Part shown: piece after piece, positions 56,681 through 64,000 of the stretch | Numbering within the stretch: the first letter of the stretch is position 1 | Layout of the letters: each line of letters begins with the position of its first letter | Origin: Ananas comosus | Taxonomy: Eukaryota; Streptophyta; Magnoliopsida; Poales; Bromeliaceae | Direction: 5' to 3' | Length of the DNA: 64,000 nt | Assembly: GCF_001540865.1 (NCBI RefSeq) | Contig: NC_033626.1 | Span: 11,191,446-11,255,445, forward strand | Program-made: the position numbers and the translations under genes | The notes under the pieces: model-generated | What the model saw: only the letters and a program-made list of their open reading frames with translations | The model's database searches: none | What the model was told of the DNA's origin: nothing

Positions 56681-59600
56681 ATGGATCCAAGCTCCGTTCA
56701 CCCCGACAAGGTGCGCTCCGATCCTCCCTCCGACCCCGCCCCGCCCCCCAAGGTCGCCGCCGACGACCCCGCGCTGTCTCCGCCGCCGCCGAAGAACGTC
56801 ACCTGGAGCACCGATCTCACGCGGGAGGGCCATCCCGCGGCGGCGGCGGCGGCGGCGGCGGAGTCGAATCCCAACGTCATTTCCTCCCCCGCCCAATCCT
56901 CCGCGAAGAGTATGAAATTTTGCGATTTTTTAACCTCTTTTCTAATGGTGATTGGAGTTTTCATTGTTGATTTAGATTAGAGCTTCGTTTTTTTTAGTTT
57001 TTTCCTATGCTGATTGTGGAATTTGATTTGAAATAGGCACGGTGGACACAGTGAAAAACGCACTCGCGAGATGGGGCAAAAAAGTTGGGGAAACGACGAA
57101 GAAGGCGGAGGATCTGTCGCGAAATACTTGGCAACACTGTAAGTTTTCAAGCTTTAGGCGGATTCTGTGTTGAATTTTCATCATGTTTCTATTCTCGATC
57201 TGTGAAATTAGTGTGATTTTGTGTAATTCTCTTGTGGTTCTATATTATTCGCTTATAATCTTTCCTTATCGAATCCATCTTTTTATTAATGAGATGAGAC
57301 ATCTAATTTCGATAATAGTAATTTGAAATAGCATGAGCAGGTACATATAGACCACTTTAAGGATGAATTTATATTGCACGAGTTTAAAACTTGAATGGTG
57401 AATAGGGAATGTGATTTGATGATTCCCATTCTGGCTGTTTCGGGGAAATTCCGACCCCTGTAAAGGTCGAATGATTAATATGTCAAATTCTCAAAATCAA
57501 ATCTGACTGCTCCTTTTGGTGTCAATTTTAAATCTAGGTTGGTTTTCGTGACCACCTTGAAAACTGGCACCACAGTCACCTTCAATGTGAGACCCCAGAT
57601 AGTCCTATATATGAGATATAATAGGGCTAAACTCTTAACCCGGCTTAAGCATTTTGGGTGGTGGCTAGACCCAAGAGGTTAAGAGAGTTAAGCGTGCTAG
57701 GACGGGAGTAGTCCTAGGATGGGTGACCCCCTGGGAAGTCGGGGCGTTTCAGATGGTATCAGAGCCAATTACCAGCCGGAAGTGTGAGATGAATCTCGGC
57801 TGAGCTAGGGTCTGGATGACGGGCTAGCGAGACGAGTCTCACATCGCCTGGTACTTGTGAGTCTGAGCCTGACGAGGACGTCAGGGCTTAAAGGAGGGGA
57901 GATTGTGAGACCCCAGATAGTCCTATATATGAGATATAATAGGGCTAAACTCTTAACCCGGCTTAAGCATTTTGGGTGGTGGCTAGACCCAAGAGGTTAA
58001 GAGAGTTAAGCGTGCTAGGACGGGAGTAGTCCTAGGATGGGTGACCCCCTGGGAAGTCGGGGCGTTTCATTCAACTTGTTTACTAAGTTTAACTTGAAAT
58101 CTTTCTATAATTCTGTATGATCAAACTAGTTTTCTCAACTTGCGGGTGAACTGCTTCTCTTGCAGGTGAAAGGTCATAATTTACTGAAGCACATGTCGAC
58201 ATATTAGATTCTGATTTATGTTGAATCAGATCCCTTATTATAATATTAGATGATTTCATAGAATAAATTGCTTGTTTTCATAATAAAAATTCATTAGCTA
58301 CTATGTATTGTTGGAGCTCTACTGATTTAAATTCCTCATTTCTATCCAGTTGAAACTTTGACTAGATAGAATGCTGCCGCTGTAACACTTTTATTTGTTT
58401 ATAATAACATCATTATTAGCAGCAGAAGCAACAGCAGTATAATTATATAAGAGACTGTTATTTACATACTACTACAGTTATTCGTGGTGTTTATGGCCTT
58501 ATTTTATAAAAAATCTCTTATGATTTCTGTAATTTCAATCAAGTTCATTTCTTGTACTCTTTTTTTTCCCAAATATTCTAGCAACATGATTTCAAGATAT
58601 AGAAAAGCCATCACTCCAACATGCCTGCAACTTGTTCATTTCAAGTTTTAAGAAGCACATTTAACTTTATTTTCAACTTTAGTCACATGTGATTCTTTAT
58701 TGTTCAATCATTATGCAAAGATATGAAGTTCTCCACCTTAATACACCATGCATGTCTTGAGATAATGTAACTGAGGTTGGGAACATGTGGTGCATGTTTT
58801 CAAAAAGAATAACAGGAAGTTTAAGAAGTTTGGACTGGATTTACAGGAAAAAACTTCAGTAGAACGAAGGAAAACATGAGAATGGTGCATCTGCCCTTAT
58901 TTAGGATGTGTCCTTTTCCAAAAGAATAACAGGAATTATTATCATGATCACTTTTGTATGGACCGAGATTTTTAGTTAGTTGAATGTGTATTCTTATTTT
59001 TAGATTGCTTAGACTGGTTCCTTTTCGCATGCTTCTATCCAGTGTGATGATGGTAAGGACATAATTTTGGCAATTGTAACTTATGGGATGACAGCACACT
59101 ATCCTTAAATTTTCTATAGAATGAAAGATCTTAAGATCTATTTGAGCATGGATTTAGTGGAAGCTAGTTTTCTGGAAGAGCTGATCATTTTTTCTCATAC
59201 TATGCTATTTGGCTCGAAGGTTCTCTAGTGGTGATTGTGGATAATTCAAGGTTACTTGCTGGTTAGAACAAAACAAGGGCAAACTGAAAAGGTAGTTCAA
59301 ATTGTAAGATTAAAATGGCTGTTGAAATTTAGAAGGGACCCATGGGAAGGGCTGATTGGTTTTGGTAGGAAGGGCATGTGTTGGATTGATGAATAAGGAC
59401 ATTCTTGCATGAGTGCTATAGAATGTAATCTTTGTACTTCAATAGTAGGTACAACTAAATGGGTAGCTGTCAGCATACCAGAGTTACAAATCAGCACGGG
59501 AAATGTTTCTCCTAGTACGAGGGCTCTTTTGATTTTAAAATTCTAATGCTACCCTTGGTAGTTTATGCAAAACCTAAGCTGGTTTGGTAGGATTACGGTA

Positions 59601-60945
59601 TAAGGTTTTTTTAACTGTCTTCCAAACTGGGCATATGTTTCATTGAACTTGCAGATTATATTTGTTGCTTCAAGTATCAATTTAATACCAAACTCTTTTC
59701 CTAGTCATAGCGCCTAATAGGTGCTTTCATCACATATTTACAATTGTCATTCTTTCTGAGCTTCACGTTTGTCCTTATTAAAACCTCTTTTCAGCTTTTT
59801 ATGTTGCATTAACTGGAGCATAGAAAGGAACCTGGAAGGTGGAACTCCTTGATGCTCCGGTGGAGCTTTTGTCCATTATATTACATCATTTGAGAAGCAA
59901 AATATGTTACAGTGACATGTTGACGCCCTTTTATGCTAGTTCTTAACAATCTCCTGTTATGCTATCAAGGAAAATTATGTGAAGTGGCAAGAATGTTAGA
60001 ATGCTTTCTTCATAGTGATCAAGCAACAAGTTCCACTTATAATGATTTCAATGAAAGGATGAATAATGAAGACAAGTCATACTCTCGTGTATCTTGCCTT
60101 CATTTGACCTTTAGTAACCATGATGCGGTTGCGAGATCTTAAAAAATGTAATTGGAATTATAGGGGAGGAATTTTTACTGATCATATTGTTAGCAATACT
60201 AAATATATTACAATCAACTTGTTTGTTTGTTTGTTTACCTGCTCGTCTGTTTTGTTTTATCTCCTCTCTCTCTCTCTGTTTCTTTTTTTTTTTCTTATGA
60301 AGCAAATTATTTGCCGAGTCATTTGAATTCTGTCCAAATTCAACTGTTAATCATTTGAATTTCTGTTAAGATTCAACAGTTAGTCATTGGAATTTCCAAT
60401 TCAAAAGTTACACGACAAAATTGGTGCCAGTTTATGATGCGTCTCAGCATTGTATCTTTCAAAACTTTGAAGTCTTATTAATCTAGTGAGTGCAAATTTA
60501 ACATATGAACCAAGGAATAGTAGCTTTAACTCATTAATGATTTTGAGTTTCAATTCGTTTCAGTATTGATATTCTTCTTCATGCAGTGAAAACAGGACCT
60601 AGTTTTGCTGAAGCTGCAATGGGAAGGATTGCTCAAGGAACCAAAGTCATAGCAGAAGGTGGCTATGACAGGATATTTCAGCAAACATTTGAAGCACTGC
60701 CGGAAGAGCAACTTAGGAAGTCTTTTGCATGCTATCTATCAACATCTGCTGGTCCTGTTATGGGGATTTTGTACTTATCTACAGAGAAACTTGCGTTCTG
60801 TAGCGACAATCCTCTTTCATACAAAGATGGAGATAAAACAGAATGGAGTTATTATAAGGTACCGATTTCTCTTCTCTCTCTTCTCTCTCTCTCTCCTGCC
60901 CCCACCCATTCCTTCCACACACACCTCCTTCCCCCTGTCGTGGGG

Positions 60946-60981
<36 letters not shown>

Positions 60982-61432
60982 CACAGTATTTTGGAATTGA
61001 TGAAAATTTGATGATGAGGCCTGAATCTTTATTTTTGATTCCCCAAAAGTTTATGATGAGATTCACTAGTTTCCTTGCCGAAGGTTATCTCGTCAATTAC
61101 TTCTTGCACCACATATTCTGTCTTTTCCTACTCTTTCATTTGATCCGTCTCTCTTTTCTTCTCAATGTTATATAAACTGACAGAATGCTAAACCACATTC
61201 TAATTTCCTTGATTTGAAAAATAATTTTGTGTAATATAAACAGGTGGTGATTCCTTTGAATCAACTAAGGGTAGCTAATCCCTCAATAAGTAGAGCAAAT
61301 TCTGCTGAAAAGTATATCCAGATCGTCTCTGTGGACAATCACGAGTTTTGGTTCATGGGTTTTCTAAACTACAACAGTGCTGTAGAGAGTCTTCAAGAGG
61401 CTTTGATTAGTGCACGTGACTCGCAACCTTAG
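56681..61432 (+). CDS. GRAM-domain protein, GEM/FIP1-like (ABA-responsive)
   Basis: The GEM-like family includes GLABRA2 EXPRESSION MODULATOR, FH-interacting protein 1 and ABA-responsive proteins. The GRAM fold is a PH-like lipid- or protein-binding module. GEM itself interacts with CDT1 and links cell division with epidermal patterning. Exons: 56681-56909, 57037-57138, 60587-60858 and 61244-61432, GT-AG and in frame, 263 residues, near the family's 260-300. The N terminus is Pro/Ala-rich with a KNVTWSTDL block at about 38-46 and a polyalanine run. The conserved linker is [35 protein letters not shown]. The GRAM domain spans about 138-257 and includes [10 protein letters not shown] and [12 protein letters not shown]. 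Intron 2 is 3.4 kb and carries a Cassandra TRIM. Confidence 0.93.
57586..58069 (+). mobile_element. complete Cassandra-type TRIM retrotransposon
   Basis: Two 166-bp LTRs (57586-57751 and 57904-58069) begin TGTGAGACCCC, end CGTTTCA and look identical base for base. After the left LTR, TGGTATCAGAGC at 57754-57765 is the primer-binding site for initiator tRNA-Met. A purine tract (AAAGGAGGGGAGA) precedes the right LTR. Target duplication TTCAA at 57581-57585 and 58070-58074. Each LTR contains AGTTAAGCGTGCT and AGGATGGGTGACC with CTGGGAAGTC, the 3' half of plant 5S rRNA including box A and box C. This is the diagnostic mark of Cassandra. The 152-bp interior has no coding sequence, so mobilisation needs another element's proteins. 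Confidence 0.93.
57664..57744 (+). repeat. 5S rRNA-like segment in left LTR
   Basis: From about AAGAGGTTAAGAGAGTTAAGC onward the LTR follows 5S rRNA through GGATGGGTGACC and CTGGGAAGTC. The first third of 5S is only weakly recognisable. The pol III internal promoter boxes are preserved. The right LTR has the same segment at 57982-58062. It is not a genuine 5S gene. Confidence 0.75.
60940..60980. repeat. (CT)n microsatellite in GRAM-gene intron 3
   Basis: A CT run within the 385-bp intron 3, after another CT-rich patch starting at 60870. The apparent open frames across it are artefacts. Confidence 0.8.
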
Positions 61433-61898
61433 AGGACACCAGAATCTCAACACAGGTCTTGTGACCCTTCGAGATGCTGGTCTCCACGCCCTCAGTATTT
61501 ATATCGCATGATCATAATTCAAGCCTGGCTCTATCGCAACCACTGGTAGAATACACCTTATACATGGATATCTTCGACTTTTTGATCACTTTGTTTCCGA
61601 GTTTAAATTTTGCTCTACTAAACAATACATGTTTATCTGTAGTTTGTGCATTTCCCCCTATCATTTCTCGACTGCCGAACCATTGCAGCAATTTTATCTC
61701 TTCGTTTTTCCAGTTTGTCCTGGCTGGGTTTGTTGTATCTGTTGTTGTGCCTTACTGATGTAAAAATACTTTGAATTTCTGAATAAGATCAGTCCATTTT
61801 GAGGAGGATATTGTTCACAACAACCTGGCCCATACCCTTCTGCTCCAGCAGTACCTTATCCTCCAGTTCTGTTCAGGCATACCAACCGGTTGCGCCTG
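61433..61898 (+). other. 3'-UTR and flank of GRAM gene
   Basis: The sequence after the stop codon shows typical T-rich 3'-UTR composition. AATAAGATC near 61781 is a possible poly(A) signal. No separate gene. Confidence 0.35.
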
Positions 61899-62080
61899 AT
61901 AGGGAGGATATTTTGGAAATATGTAGGCAAGAACTAGAGCGTATGGATATGGTCCTAAGGGTGGCGCTCATCAGCCAAGGACCTCAATTTCAAGACAGAA
62001 TCCGGAGATTGGGTTACTATTGGCCCTCCATGATCAAGGATTGCATCGACTATGCCCGCCGGTGCGATGCCCGCCAGTAA
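61899..62080 (+). pseudogene. Ty3/gypsy integrase zinc-finger relic
   Basis: The open frame ends in [31 protein letters not shown] sequence (quoted in part: [20 protein letters not shown]). This is the spacer and second half of the H2C2 integrase zinc-binding domain (GYYWPTM..., CxxCQ) of Ty3/gypsy retrotransposons. The final cysteine of the CxxC pair is arginine here, and no reverse transcriptase, RNase H or integrase core is next to it. It is a small dead fragment. Confidence 0.6.
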
Positions 62081-63867
62081 AAGGAAAAATAAAAAAATAA
62101 AAGTGAAAAAAAGAGAGGGATTTTGTTCGGAGCTGATCATCATTTCTTGTGACATGAATTGACTCAGGTTGGATAAATCCAGGTTGCTTGGCAACAAGAG
62201 GAGCCAACTACTCCGGATTTTGATACATTTCATTGTTGACTATTAACTGGTGCTTATTCTTTTCCTTCTTTTGAGTTGACACCTTTTTTTATCTGGATTT
62301 TCTCTTCGGTAATGCAATAGAGTTCATTTGAGTTGGTTCGTTTCTTGACAACAATTTCATATATGAATTGAAGGGTTGCAGTTTTGGTGCAAAAGAAGAC
62401 CAGATTCATATGTGCGGTCACCGAGTAGCTTGCTCTATACCGGTCCTTCAAAATTTCTTTTGCTATTATATGCAGCTCCAGCTTAAATCAGCAGCACAAT
62501 AGAAGGATCGCTGCGTCGAAAATTTTAGTTTATTACCTTTGCTTGATGCATGGAGCTTATCTCCCTTTATCATGTTGACAGGGACTGTCTCCACCTACCT
62601 TCCATTTTAAAGCACGAAAAAAGAGCTGAGAAATTTTCCTATCTTACTAGTGATTTTGATGTGGGACTTCAAAATCAATGTGTTACTTTAGCTGCTAGGA
62701 AGCGTAAATCTGATTCTAGGTCCTCCTAGCAGGGGGATGGCATTGCCTTTGTTCCTTAACTTGGAAGAATATTTTCGATTGTATAATGCTTGATCCAATT
62801 GAATTCAGAGGAGCTCCGAATTCGGAAAACCTGCACTTATTCTCTTTGATTTGTTTTCTGCTCCCAGTAGTTTGCTGCAATAAGATTCGCGCAGATGAAA
62901 ACACAACCCACATCTGCAAGTTTGGGAAGAGCTGGTGAATCTTTTCCCATGATCCAAGACAGGCCATTAAATAGCAAGGCTCATGTTGTCCAGGTTTGTC
63001 TAACTTTCCCATCCGTACAAACCCAGCAAGGGCTCGAGTTACTTCATTGCAGAATTTGTCCCACCAATCAGAAGCTGCTACATTTAAACAATTGGGGCAG
63101 ATCAGATCAAAGCCCATTGCCAAATGTCGGTGTATGTATCTCCCGCCTTTCGAAATGGCATACAGGATACGAAACAGACGAGGTAATCGATGGAGATTTA
63201 ACTCCGTCAATAGTAGCAGCACGAATTGATCTTACCCACAATCTTATGATATGTTGGGGGTAGGGTCCATCGGAGTAGCGTCCAATACAAAATGATTTCT
63301 TTTTTTTTTTTTTCAAATTCGGTCTCAGATTGAATCATCCGGCTCGACCGGTAGTATTACTCGACCTAACCGACCGAGATTCGACAATCGCAACCTCGCG
63401 CAACTTCCGACGCCTTACGGAAACCCAAAACTTTATTATCTTGATTAGGTCATTACGACCGTTGGGTGAAGAACGGATCCAAACAGTGCCAGCGCAGAAA
63501 AGGTTACAGCTAAGCCAAAATTCAGGAAGAAGCAGGAAGCAGCAGTCACAACAGAAGGTGGAGAGGAGGGAGGGAATCAAATCGCGCCAGGCTGGCTTTG
63601 ATGTTTTGGCCGCAATCAAAAGTTTGTCTGACCACAAAGATTCTGTCAAAACACCCCAACCATTTCCTGCGCCCCCTTTTCCTCCTCCGTCTGGTCAGTA
63701 TCAAGCCTCAGGGATTGGTGCCTAGACTGGGCCTACCCAATCATTCATTTTTTATTTTATCCTTTTATTTTATTTCTTTATTTATTTTTATATATTATGG
63801 GCGAAAAGGAGATAGCTTCATATATAGCACCATTAAATATTGAATAATTTAAACCAGAAAAAAAAAA

Positions 63868-63900
<33 letters not shown>

Positions 63901-64000
63901 AATTCAATTTGAGAATTTAACAAACATTGCACCTTATCATCTTCGTCGCGAAATCAATCGTATTGTTCCGATAATTTTATATCATTTTCAAAATTTAGGC
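62081..64000. other. unrecognised region at window end
   Basis: No gene that I can name. The best frames are a 168-codon minus frame (62716-63222, with Cys-rich CPNCLNV and Trp-rich DWWDKF) overlapped by a 122-codon plus frame (62895-63263), and a 131-codon plus frame 63330-63725, Gln/Arg-rich and Pro-rich at the end. None shows a known domain. A poly(A)-(GA)n run lies at about 63858-63901. Confidence 0.3.

Noticed and set aside
57664..58062. Two tandem 5S rRNA genes
   Set aside because: The sequence lacks a good 5' third of 5S, and both copies lie within LTRs with primer-binding site and target duplication. This is a Cassandra TRIM, not an rRNA array.

Overview
This is a nuclear plant DNA window. 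It has long AT-rich intergenic stretches, multi-exon genes with GT-AG introns and GC-rich first exons, abundant CT/GA and TA microsatellites, and many small transposable elements. The GC-biased exons set in AT-rich surroundings, together with the protein families, suggest a monocot, perhaps a non-grass such as pineapple or palm. The species cannot be fixed from the sequence alone.

Five protein-coding genes can be reconstructed with in-frame splice junctions: a D-type cyclin (15106-16976, +, six exons, 345 aa); a SKIP/SNW-domain splicing and transcription cofactor (23353-25134, +, intronless CDS, 593 aa); an FSH1-family alpha/beta-hydrolase (38033-41678, +, six exons, 246 aa); an AFB4/AFB5-clade auxin receptor F-box protein (50845-48416, -, three exons, 609 aa); and a GEM/FIP1-like GRAM-domain protein (56681-61432, +, four exons, 263 aa). 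They are independent genes, not an operon. Cell-cycle entry, splicing, auxin perception and ABA/GRAM membrane-linked regulation are simply neighbours.

The rest is mostly transposon-derived. 1-516: duplicated CACTA-type end. 1.7-13 kb: MITEs of several superfamilies (hAT with an exact 8-bp target duplication, MULE-like foldbacks) in gene-free DNA. 20.3-21.4 kb: an old tandem duplication into which a 5'-truncated LINE and a tRNA-type SINE were inserted. 27.6-36.3 kb: two Helitron-type elements. The first is about 2.3 kb on the minus strand and carries a decayed gene fragment resembling the Cir_N/LENG1 family. The second, plus strand, contains a ~1.6-kb higher-order tandem array with nested 145-175-bp subrepeats. 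37.1-38.0 kb: FSH-gene upstream region with several ACGT-core (bZIP-type) sites and a hairpin MITE. 41.7-48.4 kb: gene-poor, with a hAT MITE and a MULE-type foldback having an exact 9-bp target duplication. 51-56.5 kb: gene-poor with a SINE and MITEs. The 3.4-kb intron 2 of the GRAM gene holds a complete Cassandra-type TRIM (two apparently identical 166-bp LTRs with 5S-rRNA-like sequence, primer-binding site, 5-bp target duplication). The window ends in unrecognised sequence with a small Ty3/gypsy integrase relic.

The observations most worth following up are the SINE/LINE shared 3' tail, the higher-order array inside the Helitron, the Helitron-captured gene fragment, and the young-looking Cassandra copy.
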